DNA of 64,000 nt from assembly GCA_018873245.2 (NCBI GenBank), contig JAEMBT020000006.1:11039855-11103854 (forward strand), read 5' to 3'. The position numbers and the translations under genes are program-made. The stretch comes from Archegozetes longisetosus (taxonomy: Eukaryota > Arthropoda > Arachnida > Sarcoptiformes > Trhypochthoniidae). This document shows, piece after piece, positions 1-14,700 of the stretch. Positions within the stretch are counted from its first letter, which is position 1. Each line of letters opens with the position of its first letter. The notes under the pieces were generated by a model. That model searched no databases. It saw only the letters and a list, made by a program, of their open reading frames with translations, and had not been told where the DNA came from.

Positions 1-934
1 CGAAAATACTGAAATCTTAAACTTGGAAATCATAAGATCTTTTGGTAGATTTATTTTCCAATAAGAACTGTTATTCAGTCTTAGTAATTATCTGTTGATT
101 GAATGGCTTAAACATTTGATACCTTACATAACGTTCTGGTTTCATTAATCTACCGTTATTCAGTTTAACCGCAGCATAGGACTAATTAACTGCGTGTGAT
201 TTTAGTATTCGTCGTTGAGATGTCAAAATATTAAGTTTAATTAAACTTGAGATGACAATCTTTGTAAGCAATTGAGACGTGTTGCTTCAAATGTACTGCA
301 CAGTTAAGAACTTATTAATGATCTGTAGCTACTAGAGTAAATTGATGCGTATAGATTATTCATATGTTTTATAAAAATTAGATTTAATAAAAGCAAATAA
401 TATACATGTATTAATAGATAAGAGTATATGTTCGGAAACGTGTCCTAAAAGCATAGAAAGGAGTTTTCTATCAGATGCTATCCGTGTCTAGCACTAATTT
501 TTAAGTTTTAGGGCATCAAGTTTGACCCATTCATGTATTTTTCAATGAATTCAAAATAGGATTTTGTCGCGAATAATTATTTAGGGAGCCAAACTTTTCT
601 CATTTCTACATCTATAACCAATTCTAATAATCCTCGTGATTTTAGTTTCTGATAATCCATAACCGTCTTAATGGATTAATTATACAACGAGATCTAGTTT
701 ATATAACACGAGCCTCTGCTGTGCATTTCTTTGCAGGTGAACTAATGTTAGATTAAATTTATTTCTAATTGTTATTACAGTAAAGGATGTACTGACTATT
801 CACTAGAACATTATTGAGACAGACAATTATTCAAAATTTTCAAAGAGCTCACAACAAATAAATCAATTTTCTAGAGAATAGATTGAATGATGGATATTTT
901 TCAAGAGAAAAGTTTAACTCTACATTTCGTCGCA
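1..934. other. Non-coding AT-rich sequence
   Basis: No open frame of useful length, splice-flanked coding segment or clear repeat pair was seen here. It is ordinary AT-rich intergenic DNA as far as reading by eye can tell. Confidence 0.5.
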
Positions 935-997
935 TCAGTTCTATGAAGTGCTATCAACCATTGAAATAATATTATGGATAGAACTTCATAGCACTGA
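935..997. repeat. Short inverted repeat (hairpin)
   Basis: Two arms of about 21 bases (around 935-955 and 976-996) are reverse complements with two mismatches. A loop of about 20 bases separates them. Each arm also contains the near-repeat CTATGAAGT. It could be a remnant of a small MITE or simply a cruciform-forming palindrome. Confidence 0.6.
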
Positions 998-999
998 CC

Positions 1000-1723
1000 A
1001 TTTGAGTAATTGTTTGAGAATCTTTCAAGGCGAATCAAACTACGACTTCACGCGTAAAACAACTCTAATGAAAACCATTTGAAGCACTTTTCTTGATTCA
1101 CAATTGATTAATGCGTTAACATATAACTAACGATCCATAAAATTTATTCTTCAAACTTGTCTGCATTTGTTTGGTTTTCGAGAAGTACGATCAAACAGAA
1201 TATAAGAACTGAATGAGAATGATTTGAGACATATTCAAACACTTAGATGTTAAAAGGGTCTGAAAATGCAGTCTCACTTTTTGCTTATATTTGGCAAACT
1301 GATCATTATTGGTAATGATTATGTGCACATTTGTAGCCCGTAATACTAAGAATTATTTTGGTGTTCGCATAATCGAAGATAGATACCAACATGATTGATC
1401 ACAACAAATTCATTATCCAACCTTTTATTTTATGTGTTTATAACTTCATTTACAAGTTTGTTTAATTTTACTGATAAGTTTAGAGTCAAATTTAATATAC
1501 TTTAATTGTTTGGCTTATTGCATAAGTATTTCTGCATAATAACAGTGACTCAAAAAACAATAGCGTAAAATGAGGTCTAAAGCTCTTAATAGAAGGTGAA
1601 ACTTATGGCAGTCTCTCAAATGCAAACAAATATAAGAACACTTAAACAGTTGCAAAAACGTTCAACTTTTTATGCCTAGATTATCGCCAGATATGGATGA
1701 TTTTAAGGTTAATCAAATATTAT
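1000..1723. other. Non-coding AT-rich sequence
   Basis: Nothing gene-like or repeated was recognised in this stretch. Confidence 0.4.
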
Positions 1724-2495
1724 TAATGAAGGGTATTGGTCTGAAATCTTGAGCTTCAAGTTCGAGCTTCTATAAACGCAGTTCAGAATTGTTGAGCTTT
1801 GAGCTGCACATATACTTAGAAACTCGAGTCCAAGCTGTTTGCTGCGCTACTGAGCTTATGTTAAATATTAAAAATAATCAGCAGTAATCTTCATGAAAAG
1901 TATTTATCTCGAGTTATAATGAAGTATTTGTGCAAAAGGTACACTAATTTTGATCGTAAAGTTTGAACTATGAATTCAAACTTGGACATCGGTGTCGCTT
2001 ATCAAAAGTTTTGAGTCTTCTCATTGTATTTAACTTTCTTGTCAAGTCATGTTGATAACAGCTTCAAACAAGAGTTTTCTCTTGTTTTGAATAGTTTTCA
2101 AAAATTATTTGAAATTATTATATTTGAGAATATAAAGAGATTTAAGCAGTGAATAGAAATAATAGTACTTTTAAGGTATCAATAATTTTTTCTTCGAATA
2201 AACAGTTGTTGCATTAAATTTCAGTTTAAAGTGAAATTTATCTTGAAAACAATGATTCACAATCCGGGAATGCATCTTATCATTGAATTCGATAGTTTTA
2301 ATTTAATGCCTATTTTATTAACATATGAGAAACAGTTCAATATTCATTATTATTTTACAGTTAATACTGCTTTTGTTTTATTAAATATACTGGCTTTAAA
2401 TGAGGTCGGCTTGAAGTTCAAGCTTATAAGCTCGAAGACAGTTAAAATTGAGTTTAAAGCGCAGCTCAGCTCACAGCTAGCTTATGCTCTTCACT
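1724..2495. mobile_element. Decayed inverted-repeat element rich in GAGCT motifs
   Basis: The left part (1745-1860) and the right part (2405-2490) are imperfect reverse complements dominated by copies of GAGCT/AGCTC and AAGCTT-like words. Candidate termini are TAATGAAGGGTATT on the left and, reversed, TAGTGAAGAGCAT on the right. Subterminal arrays of a short word inside weak terminal inverted repeats resemble non-autonomous hAT elements. I found no convincing 8-bp target duplication, so the class and exact ends are tentative. An open frame at 2231-2503 lies inside the element and has no recognisable product. Confidence 0.45.
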
Positions 2496-5400
2496 ATTTA
2501 TAACTGTGTTTACATTTTTATTGAAAATGAAAGTATTTCAATTTTTTCCCACATTCATTAGAAATCTATACTAATTATCAAATGCTTAATTAATTACTGG
2601 GCCACAAAGATATCGTTTCCTTTCGAAATGATTGTTTTACTGTGCAATACACTGATTATTATTGAGATAATTTGAATTAAAGTATTTGCAACGATATGAT
2701 TATATGTAATGCTGGTTTAGTGCTTTTACATCCAAATTGCAAATTCTTTAGTCTAGTTTATAACCTGCTAGCTACAGAATTCATACAGTCTATTAGATAA
2801 TTTTAGCAATGTAAAATTTTTTGTGATAAACAATTGTGTTTTTATCTCGAATAGGTAATCAAAAGTCCATAATTGTTGCTTTCGCCGATTTTTTCATACA
2901 GCAGACAAAATTAGCTAAAACTTGATCATTTTTTGAACTTCAAAAACAATTTTTAAATAAACAACAATAGTTTTAAAATCAACCACCAAGAATTTAATTG
3001 ACATGGTAGAAGTTAATCGAGTTTAATCTAACTCAACTGAGTTCTACTTTTAAAGATGTATACGTAACCAAAATTTTGGTGCTATGGTTCGGTACGATCG
3101 ACAAATTAGAGGAAACATAAAACGTTTTAATAGGTTATAATAAATATTTTCAAGATTTTGTCATAGTGCATATTATTCTTAGATAATATTTATCATAATT
3201 AACCTTCCATTAAAATAGTTCACATTAATTGTTGTGATTCAACTGTTATGATAACGTTATAACCTAGAGTTTAATTTGAAAGTAGTTGAAAAATAAGTAA
3301 GATTAACTTTTATATAACCGATATGGTTATGACATAACATAAATTCATAGCTCTTGAAGAGTCACTTGTACAAACAATATATTTCAAGGTTTATAGTATT
3401 TGCATTTTTGTTAGCTCAAACCTTGCCCGAATCAAAACTGTCTTCAGCTAGAAAATATGTAAATCTAGTCAAACATTATCCAACGCAATCGAATACAACT
3501 AACGACAAAAAATTATTCTTAATTGTTAGCTCAGTGTTAAACAAGAGTTGCGTGAAAATAAGAAATTTTGCGATTAAAATTGATCGAAAAGAGTGTTGAG
3601 CCTGGCAATTGATTTATTTTAGCCGATGTTTTGAGAAAGCAGTAGCATTGAAATAAACTTAAAATCAATAACCTGATAATGCATTGGGCAATCAAATAAT
3701 TGACGACAAAAGTCTTTAAGCCTTGATATTTGTAGTTGATCTAACTTAAAGTCTGTTCATCACTAATACTAATACTTGTTAAGAATTGATAAGATGTGCT
3801 CATTCTATCTCTAAGATAGATTCTCTGTGTGTGTCTCCTGTGAAAAAGTTGCATACTTAATGGGTAGATAATTGAGAGTAATCACTTCTATTGTTTGTCA
3901 TACTGCTGTAAATATTAAAAACATTGTAGAATCACTCGTCTTTGGCATGAGAAGGCTTAGATATGAAGCACTCCACAATGTAATTACTACTATTACATCA
4001 ATTCTGCAATTATGAGATAAACACTAGCATTTCTGTCTTTCTAACAGCCGACCTTCAGATTGAACAGAATCGATGCGATCGATTAATATTTATTACACTT
4101 CATTCTTCAAGTAAATTATGCAACATCTTCATTGCAATCAAACTCGATTGTATTTTACTAAATTACAGAATTTGACACGATGATCAAAAGCAAGCAATAG
4201 TATAAAATAATGAAATTAATATAGTTATTTACTTATTTTCTCTAAGCTAAATGCCATCACGTTAACAAACGTTAGATTTTTGTGCCTAAACCTGAGAAAT
4301 AGCAGTTATAAGTCTATACGATCAAATTGAATGAAAGTATTATACGAACAAATGTTCAGTATTAATATAATCGATTTGTATAATGTTTGATAGCATGAGT
4401 CTATTTTACACTGTCTCTCACGCATACGTTGTGCAGTGGATTGTGATGCTTGCTCCAAATGATTAGCATAAATTTACATATATCTAAATTTATTTGGTTT
4501 AGTCTTTAGATATACACTCACAAATAGAGTTAGAGACAGAGATATGCATTTTCTCAAATTCTATGTAATTAGCCATTTCATTGACTTTAGGTTTGACTAA
4601 TTTGTTTAGCATCTCTGAACAGACCACATTCTGTCAATTAGTTAACTTATGCCAACTCAATTAAAACAAATTGATTTGGCAAAAGTCATTCCAGTGAGTT
4701 AGTCATTGGAGTGGTTGTAAATTGGAAAGTGTTCATAAAAGACTTATGTTGAGTAGAGAAAAATAGCAACAGTCGTAGCATTTATGGCTATATATTTGCA
4801 TTGCGAGCAGAGATATGCGATTGGGTGTAACGAATAGCCACATCATGTATGAACGTGCCACATTTAAGTGACACTAATCCGACACCACTTCGACTCTTAA
4901 CTAATCATAGTTTCAGACCAGTAGTCAAATACTAACTTCTCAGCACACATTCTCACTACAAAAATGTTTTAACTCTGGAGCTGTTACTCACTCTTCAAGT
5001 TGTATTGCAAAATGTCATATCATTTATTGACCATTCATTCTATTGTCTTTTTGTGGAATAGACAGAAATAGATTAGATAAAAACTAACTGAAGCCTTATT
5101 TGGGGCGAGTTTCTATTGAGGAAAAGTTCCAAAAATGTCAACAAAAGTCTGATCTGTAAGCCATTGCCTCAATTCGACTCTGGAGTGAGGGATAGTTCTG
5201 ACTTCTGACGAAGTAGTCTTCTTGTTTATTACCCGTCGTATTGAGCCAAACAAACGCTATAAAGAATTGTGTTTCGAGTCATGTTTTGCCATTGTTTTGA
5301 TAAAACTGTATGCTGTGTATTTCAAAGACAAATTCGATGCAAATGTCTTGTGCAATCATTTTATAATTTAATAAATTTAATACGTTTTCACTATTCATCG

Positions 5401-5577
5401 GTACTAAACACTGGATTGGATGCAAATCACTATTTACTAACACTTCCATTCAAAGGATTTTTTCCAATTCGTTTTAAGAGCGGCTAATGCTTGAGGAGGA
5501 CAAAAGTAGACAAGTTTATATTGTTTAAAACGACAAGTACTGTAAAAGCTGAATGTGTTAGGAATAAGTTGCTGAAA
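2496..5577. other. Non-coding region upstream of the M13 gene
   Basis: Intergenic sequence that should contain the promoter and 5' untranslated region of the M13 peptidase gene. Short open frames at 3354-3599 and 5269-5487 have no recognisable content. No core promoter element could be assigned with confidence. An in-frame stop at 5485-5487 closes the frame just upstream of the chosen start codon. Confidence 0.4.
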
Positions 5578-5720
5578 ATGACTATAAATCAAATCGAAAT
5601 CTCGTCCCTGTCGCCGAACAGCAGCAGCAGCAATACTGACACTACTCTGGCAAGTCTATCACCTCTAACCCCCACTACTAAAAAGCCAATGAGCAGATTG
5701 CGACCCATAAAGAGTATTTG
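5578..5720 (+). CDS. M13 gene exon 1: start codon and cytoplasmic tail
   Basis: Encodes residues 1-47 plus two bases of Trp48. The ATG is the first after an in-frame TAA at 5485 and has A at -3. The peptide is rich in Ser/Thr/Pro and ends RLRPIKSI-W, as expected of a cytoplasmic tail. The donor is TTTG|GTAAGA. The last two bases (TG) plus the first base of exon 2 make the Trp codon. A further 5' non-coding exon cannot be excluded. Confidence 0.75.
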
Positions 5721-8700
5721 GTAAGAATGTTTATGTAATAAATATCTAGTGTTTTGTGCCACAAGTAAAACATTTGCTTTCCTTAAATGTTTTTGATAAG
5801 ACTATTGAATGCAAGTTATGACATCGGTTACACTTTTCTAATCTATTTCTAGTTAAGATAATAAGTTAGTTATTTTGGAAAGCTCGTCATTTCTAAGGGC
5901 TTTTTCTCGCTAATCACTTCTTCCTACCTTTTAGAGTACAGTTATCTAAAATCAGATCGTTTCAATTAATATTGATGTAGAGATTAAACTGCAAGGTTTA
6001 CTCTCAGTACATAAGTCTACGCAAAACCTATTGCAACTTAATTTAACTTCATCAAATGCAAGTATCTTTACCACTTGCTACTTCTTCCAGACTCCACTTA
6101 TTTTACCCGAACTTCTACGATCTAAACCAATTTTATGTATTGCATGTTTTCAATGAATCGATGTTTTTATACTTTTTTAATATAGTTTTAACGGTTCGTA
6201 AATCAGTTTGAATGTGAAATAAGGAAAAGGGCTTATGTAGCATTTGTCAGCTTTGGGATCTATTATTCTATGGTATCGAAAAGTATATTTCAATTTGTGA
6301 TTAATATTTGATTGAAGTTGATTAAATAATTGTATTCCTGACATGCTTTGCGTTGAATAACTTATAAGAGCTCTATATATTGGTTGAGAAAGTACTCGAA
6401 CGTATGATTCGGTAATGCGTTCCATTGAGATGAGCCCTTGTTTCCTGTAGAAATCAATTGTGTCAAATCAGCGATTTAGGGCTACTTGTGTGTAAAAACA
6501 TTTTCTACTCTGTGATGCTTTCAATTGATCAGAAGTAACCACTTAACAAAACTTGCCTCAGGAGTGAAAACTTTTTGATGAAAAAGAGCTACAGTTTTTG
6601 ACATTTTGCAATATTAGCAATAAGTTTTTCAGTTTTCTCTCTTTATTACATTTGCCATCAAAACCGTTTCAATTGAAGTGACGGTCAATATAGTTTGATT
6701 TCTATTATGGATACAGCAAAGTTGCAAAAACATCTCTTAAGAGAAACTTTGAGTCAAGATTCAGCAATTTTTGTCATGGTTGAACAAAAGTTAGAATTTA
6801 TATATTTTCAAACATAATTCATTTTCCAACTTAATTCATTTTAAAATCTTACGTTTTATCCAAGTGAATAAATAAATTGAAATTAAAATATAACCTAATT
6901 TAATTAATATAATCTAATTAATTGGATGTGATTTAATTGAAGGAATCCACCATGGTGGAACAGAAGAACAAGAATGGAGCGAACACTTTGTGCAATTGCA
7001 GTCATAGCTCTAGTCATGTGCGTCGCAATGACTATTGCATTGGCTTTCATTGGATATCATTATCAAAACCAATTGGGTGAGAATTTAATTTAAATAATTT
7101 AAAAATTGTTTCAAGTTATTTTCAAATTCATATTGTTTGTCATTACCATAATAAGCGGTTGGCATCACCTTTTCTATGTTATTATTAACAGCTAATTAAG
7201 TTTATAATACTTAATATCTCGAGTCACTAATTATGACGTTGATTATCGCATATTCACAAAGCATTAGATATTAATATATTAGCAGACTACATTAAATTAT
7301 GTCTCGGTTTTGTGCCAATTTGTCGTTTAGACAAATTTAAACAGTTTTATTGTTCACTTTTCTCAACTCACATTTAAGAAAAGTTTACTCAGCAAAGTAC
7401 TTCAAAGTGTATTTAATCAAAATTAAATAAAGCAGAAATGATTAGCTGTTATCTGGAGACTATGCATACGTTAAACAGTCTAAGTTGTCCTTTAAATTTC
7501 AGAATAGTTTCTAAATGCAAAACTTGCCTTATTATTGTTGCGAGTTAGATGTTTTCAAGATGCTCGATAAAATCTTGAAAATCTTGAGTTACTCATAAAC
7601 ATTTAATATTGTATTAGATATAAATTAAAAAGTAACTTTCAAGTTATCTTTCAGCTATACTCAGTTTTTCAAAAACGATACCCAATAGGTTATTGCAATA
7701 TTTTCATATAGCTTAAGCTGATCTATATTTAGCAGTTGATCGAATAGATTAAGTGACAAATGTTTTTGATGCAAACCGTAAACAAATTTGAATAATAAAG
7801 CTGCAAATCTAGCTTCATTGATAAACGGCACATTTCAATAAATAAATGTTAATTTGGACACAGAAATCGATCCGTTACTGCCTAGAGCTGGTGATTATTC
7901 GCAAATTTTTATTTGCTTTACATGAATGTGATCTAGAAATTGGTGAAAGTTTTATTAGTATAACTGAACCATAAGAGAAGCTTTCATTTAGAAATTTAAA
8001 AGCTATCGAACAGAGTCATTATTCTTTTAATGAAAACAATTGAGTTTTTATAAAATATTTGAGACCAAGTTTTAAGTGAATAAATAAATTTTTATTTCCT
8101 GAATCATAATGATTTGAACAATAGTTATTTTGCTTATTTCATTGTGCTTTACTATTGACCGCGTACTCAATATACATCCAACGTGCTTCAAAACCAGGAA
8201 GTGTGCCTTTAGCTATCATTTTTTTTATACCATGCCAACACATTTTTATTCCATGATCAATAACTCCAAAATCTAATTAATCGTCTAATGAATTAAAGGT
8301 TCACAAATTTGGAAAATTAATTGTCTTGAAAAACTGCCAAATTAGCATTAAAAGCATTAATTTTGAATAATTATGTCATTAATAAAGGCAATCATTTTTC
8401 ACTTTCAATAATAAGCTTGCATTCTTTCATCCCAAATCTGACTTATTAAGAGAGAACTTTAGTCAATATAAGTTCAGTTTTCAAATTTTTCACTCGCATA
8501 AAAGTATAACTTCAATAACTTTCTTGGAAAAAATTAAGTTATTAAATAGTGAATAGAGCGTCATTTGTGACTTTACTCCTCATGCCATTAATATTGACAG
8601 CAACTACAATATTAAGCAGAAATTTGAGTCATGACTTCATTGTAAAGTATGATTTTGATTTATAATCGTAGATAACACTGGTGATCGAATCAGTTTGAAC

Positions 8701-11700
8701 GATTCAGCAGAATTAGGTTGAGAAATATAGTGAGAACTTCATTAACAATGATTTAGACTTGCTCACGCTATTTATCGTCCAGTTATATAAAGTACTATCT
8801 GTGATGTAAATTCAATTAAAGATAACGCTTTATGACACTCACTCGACGTAGTCTTAGAATGATCCATACAAATAAAAGTGAATTGCACTGAGCTGTTATG
8901 GTATCAAATTTGATGAACCCAAACTTTATTGAACAAATAAAAGTTATGCCAATTTATTTGCACTGCTTTATCTGATTGAGACATTTTCATGTTACATATT
9001 ATCCTTATTTGCAAAACTAATTCTTTTCAATAACTTATGAATCTTGTTCTTATCGCAAAATTTTAATCAAAATTCATGTTAGGCTTGGTTCAATAATAAT
9101 AAAATATACTTTTTGACGTTTTAAAAGAAATTTTTTCAGATCTAGCCATTTAGTAGATGTGTAATTTTGAAAGTATTTTAAGATTCATTAATCTAAAGCA
9201 GTCTCTCATTTAAAGTTTCTGAAACAAATTCTATGCTTTGTATAGTTTGCAACTTTCAAAAATGTTGATTTATTACTTTTGTTCATAAATTTCAACTGAA
9301 GTCAATTAATTTTAAGTGAGTTTCTACAAACATGTTCAAATTATGGCTCAGAACTTGAAATGTTTCTTAGGATTTCTATTTTCATACTTCTGCAATAATA
9401 TTCAGTTTTGTCTAACTTTTTTTTTATTATATACGAATCAAACTTATGAAGAAATTGTTTTTTATTTGTTGAAAGTTATAAGAAAAAAGAACTTTCATCA
9501 GACGATTGATAAGTTTTTTTATTAAGGGAATGCTTTGCTTTGTTTGATCTTACAATAAAAGCGCACAACATTTCTACCAAATAAGAAAAATGATTGCTTT
9601 CATCAAATAATTTCAGATAAAGTAATTTTATGAAATGAATTGGTCTCTTAATCTAGAGAAATTCTTCCGACAATCCCATTGTTTTGCTGTAGAAAATCTA
9701 CAGAACACCCAAGAGAGCAAAGACACTAATCGTATTATTTGACTTCAATTGAAGTAGTTGGCCGAAAGATTAAAATCAGTTGTTTATTCTATTAGGCTAT
9801 AATTAGTTATATCAATAATGTTCTAATGAGTACGTCATATAATTACTTTTTTTGCTGTTTCGTTGTTTACTTTAATTAATTTGTTTGATAAAATACTCTG
9901 TTTGGAATACCTAATACTTGATCATAAATAGCGTAATCAGTTGAAAAATGAACGAAAAAATGAACGAAAAAATGAACGAATCCCCGTAGTTTGCATAGAG
10001 GTTTTTCAATCAACACTTATTTCTCAGTTAATTCTTTTTCTTTTTTAACCTAACTCATTGACAATTTTTTAATTAATTTTATAAAATGCTGTTGTAATTA
10101 TTTCAAAATAAGTTTTTAGATTCTTTTGAAACATCTTGATTTTTATGATTTCTTAAGTAATATTCTTATAGATCACCTTAAATGTATAGATCGCTGTTAA
10201 TGAATATTTAAAATAATTACTTTTTGGTCAAAACCAATTAAAATGTTTGTTTATTCTGAATGTGAAATTGAACCGAAATGAATTGACAAAGATCAAAACC
10301 AAAATGAATTAAGATTAACTGAATAACTGATTGACATAATCTATGTCCTATACTGTGCTTTCTCTGCTTAACTAGTTTTCACTGGATTGTAGAGCTCTCA
10401 ATCCTATATATTTGATGCATTAATGATTGAGGCAAAGCCTCTTTCTATTCATTTCTTAAACGCATTTCAGAGTATTTTGTAACAACAAAAAATAGATATT
10501 ATCTTAAGTTCAAAAATTCAATTTGAATTGAAATTAATAATGTGAATAGAATGATTTCTAGATTACAAGGTTTGTTCTGTAAACATTAACTCATTTGAAC
10601 GTGTTGTATGACATTTGATTCGGGTTCTTTCAATACTTCAATAAGTGCTTTCAACAAAACCTATCAAAACCTGAGACCTCATTATACGTTATTACGCTTC
10701 AAATTGTTTGCAAATTAATTTTGTTGAACTTTTTCAAAATAAAGTATTTTAAATAATTGTTAATTCGAACAAAAGCACTTGCCCTGTAAAAGTGGTCAAT
10801 GATCTTTCGATTATCATTAAACTTAGTTAGTCTGATACTCATCTGAGAACATTAATAACAAAAATGAATGCATATTCTTATCATTGATTCAAATCAGTTG
10901 ATAAAGTTTGGTTTGTAGAAAAATCGTTTACAATATTAAGGCACACTCGTGAACAACCACTTGGTTTGAAAAATTGTTCAATTAAAAATATCTAAATAGT
11001 TGCATCAATTCAGGTTTGTTTGCATACAGTAAAGTATCAAATTACTTGGTTTTATTTTAAGATTTAATCATAGGATTGTTTTTAATTTGCTAAGCATTTG
11101 TATTTTTATCTTTAGAGATGGCATTTAATAACTATTTTGTTATTTAGATGAAAACAAAACTTCATTGTATATTCATCACTATAGCTGTTATTAGAATATT
11201 TTATTTGAGCAATTATTAATTATCGATACTTTAATTGATTGAAAAATTGGTTTCAATCAATTTTGCTAATATCAGTGCCAATAGTCAGTATATTGTGAGC
11301 TAAATGATTTTTCTGCAAAAAATTCACTACAATCATTCTTCTCCATTACTGTTGGATTTGAGTGCTTTACTAAGATAACTTCTTCTAAATTAATCGCAAT
11401 GGTTTTAGAAATATGACCACTAAATGCGTTTGGTTGGCTGTTAATATCTTTTAAAAATTGATACCTTTGATAGATTAAGATTAGTTGAATAAAAACTGAA
11501 CAGTGATTGACAACAAATAAATACATTTATCAAGTTTGAATCACAAAAGAGATGGATTGATTTAATAAAATTAAAACTTTTAATTTCAGAGTCAGGTTCA
11601 TCGTCACATTTTCCGCCAACAGCAGAACAACTAGTCAAAGATAGTGAACAAACCAATACAAACTCTTTACAATCGAACTCAAACGAAGTTCAAGTTTGTC

Positions 11701-14700
11701 TAACTCCTGGCTGCGTAAAAGCAGGTATTTATCATTTCAGTAGCTGTAAACTTATTAGTTCACAATATATTTGTATTAACACAATTTCTACAAATTATTA
11801 GCCGCTGATCTGCTGAAGAACATGAACGAGAATGTGTCGCCATGTGATGATTTCTATAAGGTCACTTATAATAATATTGTTTCAATGTTGAGCTTTATTC
11901 AATTTACTTTCTTTTACAGTTTGCATGTGGCGGTTGGGTCGATAGTCAGTCCATACCTGACGATAAAACATCCGTTTCTGTGTTTTCCTTACTTCAGGAC
12001 GAATTAAACAATAAACTTAGAGGTTAGTGATTAGGATTTTGAGGATTTATTTGAGAGAATTGACGTTATTGATTATATTTGAATGAATAGTTTTAGTGGA
12101 GATGCCACCAGAGAAAGATGAGCCCGAGTTCTTTTCAAAAATGCGCAACATGTATAAATCGTGCATGAATTTAGGTGAGTTCTACTTCTAATTATCGTTG
12201 TTTAAATCTTGTTCAAACAATTGTCTCAAAACACATAAATATTGATTTCAATATTTATGCCAAAGAAAAGAAGTTTTATGTTGTTCACTAAGAAAGTAAC
12301 GTTACAAAACATTAAGAAATAAGACTTTCTTTGGCGCCTATTAAGCCATTTTAGTTCATTTAAGTGGTTTTACGATGAAAATTTCAATGGGACGATAATT
12401 TTAAATCTATCTTTTACTTAGATCGTGATTTATGTAATTATCATATTTTGGTAGACTTATTTCCCAATCAAAACAAATAAAGACACAAATGGGAACTGAT
12501 TTATATTCTTACGCTCATAAATTCAACAACTTCTATTTACAGAATACACTTATTTTATGAGCTCAATAATTTATTTTTAAAAATGATTTTAAATTGAATA
12601 CCTAGCCGATATCGAGAAAGCAGGCAATGAGCCAATATTGAGAATCCTGGACGGTTTGGGCGGTTGGCCCGTCTTAGTGGGATCTGATTGGAAGAAAGAC
12701 AAGTTTGATTGGTTGCAAACGTTGATTGAGTTCAGAAAGTTGGGATTCAGTCATGACATTCTAATGGATTTATCAGTGACTCCAGATTTCCGGAATAATA
12801 CACAGCATGTTATTGATGTAATAAAAATGAATAATTAGCAAATATAAAGCAATAGTTATGATTAGTAGCTATGACTGACAGTTATTTATTTGTCGAGCAG
12901 TTAGATCAGGCGTCGTTAGGAATGCCCGACAGAAGCTATCTATTACGTGGTTTGAATGATTCTGCGGTCGCTGGTTATTACAAACTAATGGTCGAAAGTG
13001 CAGTCATTTTAGGCGCTAACAGAACTACTGCTCAGGAGCAAATGTTAGAGGCACTAAAGTTTGAAACAATTTTGGCTAATGTGAGTTTATTATTTGAATT
13101 GAGCCCTAACGACTAAGTTTGATGTCTGGCAAACTTAACTTTAATGTCTGTTTTCTTTACTCATTTAAGTATTCACTGCCAAGAGAAGAGAGAAGAAATA
13201 TTAGTTTATTGTATAATAAAATGAATATATCCGAAGTCGCGCGATTGGCACCAAAGGTATTAACATTTTTACTTTAACACTCTATCATTAGTTCTTCAAA
13301 ACTTCGTTTATTAATATCTCGTCTTTTATTACACTTTTTCTTTCTCTCCCCTTGGCTTCTATTAAGAACTTTGAATTTTCTCATTAATGATGAAAATTTC
13401 ATGCATTCATAAACAACAATTTATATTCTTTACATTATTATATGATTAATTGAATCACTTTTTATCCATGAACAAATTCTGGTTATTATTGAAAGCAATT
13501 CCTCAAAAGACTAGTTATTAATCAAATTTTTCTTTTAGACTTCATGGAACAGATACTTTAATAATTTACTCAAAGATAATGTGAGAGAAAATGAAGAAAT
13601 CATTGTAAATGTTCCGAGCTTTGTTCAAAAAGTTGATGATTTAATTGCACGAACAGATAACCGGTATGATAATGGACAAAACAATCATTTCATAGGTTTA
13701 ATATTGTTTTTATTTTCATGCGATAGAGTATTAGCAAATTATATGTTGTGGAGAGTAGTGCTTCAGTCTTTTGCAACTCTCGGCAAGAAGTGGAGAGAAC
13801 TAGCGCAAGAATATAATACAGTAATTACAGGACAAGCTCGCGAAGAACCACGTTGGGAACAATGCATGTCATCCCTCACTGGCAGTCTAGGCATCGCTCT
13901 CTCATCATTATATGTCAGACACTATTTCAAAGGAGACTCAAAACATATCGTGAGAAAATCTTATTCGCAAAAATTTCGTTCAGTTACTTTCAGATCAATT
14001 GAATTAATATTTTGTGTGTTTAGGCTTTAGATATGGTCGGGTATATCCATAGAGAGTTTTTGAAGATTTTGGACAACGTCGAGTGGATGGATGAGGAGAC
14101 ACGACAAAAAGCTAGAGACAAGGCACATGCCATCACTCCTTATATCGGATATCCCGACGAACTACTGGAGAATGACAAAATCTCAGAATTGTACCAAAAT
14201 GTAATTTCAAGTTGTAAACTATAAATACAGACTAATTAGAAGCAGACAAGCTCTAATGAAGTTTTTATTTGTAATTTTCTTTCGACTAATAGCTTGAGTT
14301 AATACAAGATAGTTATTTCAAAAATGTACAAAATCTTCGTCGCTGGTCAACAGACTATGCTTTTAATCAATTAAGAAAACCTAATTTGAAGGGAGAGTAA
14401 GTGTTACAAAACTACAATCATAATTATCATATTGGATTAATTTTGTGATTTTTATCTTTTTACATAAAAAAGTTGGAGAAAACATGCGAGAGCTGCAGGT
14501 ATGCTTTAACGTGAATCTTAAACACTTATCAAAACTGAAGTCAGGCCTAAATTTCTAGATAAGACTATAATATATTTTGCAAATCGATCAGACTCGGCTT
14601 TTCTATAAGATTTTTAATGAAGTAAATTCACGCTCAGATAACGTTCATTATGTTAATTAATACTAGTTTTATTTTTTTCTAATCATTATATTAATCAGTT

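Larger units (their letters stand above)
7077..11589 (+). other. Intron 2 of the M13 gene
   Basis: A 4.5-kb intron, the longest of the gene. It contains the short tandem repeat at 9947-9981 and one copy of a dispersed repeat at 8781-8850. No other coding material was recognised; the open frame at 9316-9525 looks like chance. Confidence 0.75.

Noticed and set aside
6952..7080. ATG in an excellent start context (CCACCATGG) opening a 42-codon frame
   Set aside because: It is out of frame with the conserved membrane anchor. The region reads [10 protein letters not shown] in the M13 frame when spliced from exon 1, so the ATG is a by-product of the Trp-Trp codons.
11272..11656. Two overlapping reverse-strand open frames across exon 3 of the M13 gene
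   Set aside because: They are shadows of the intron/exon region; the + strand gives the conserved M13 protein with proper splice sites.
11860..12007. Open frame continuing past exon 4 without splicing
   Set aside because: Reading through loses FACGGW. The GTCACT donor and TTTACAG acceptor restore it, so the 59-base intron is real.
13664..13726. In-frame 63-base segment between exons 10 and 11 that could be coding
   Set aside because: The family sequence runs [13 protein letters not shown] without insertion, and the segment has a good donor and acceptor.
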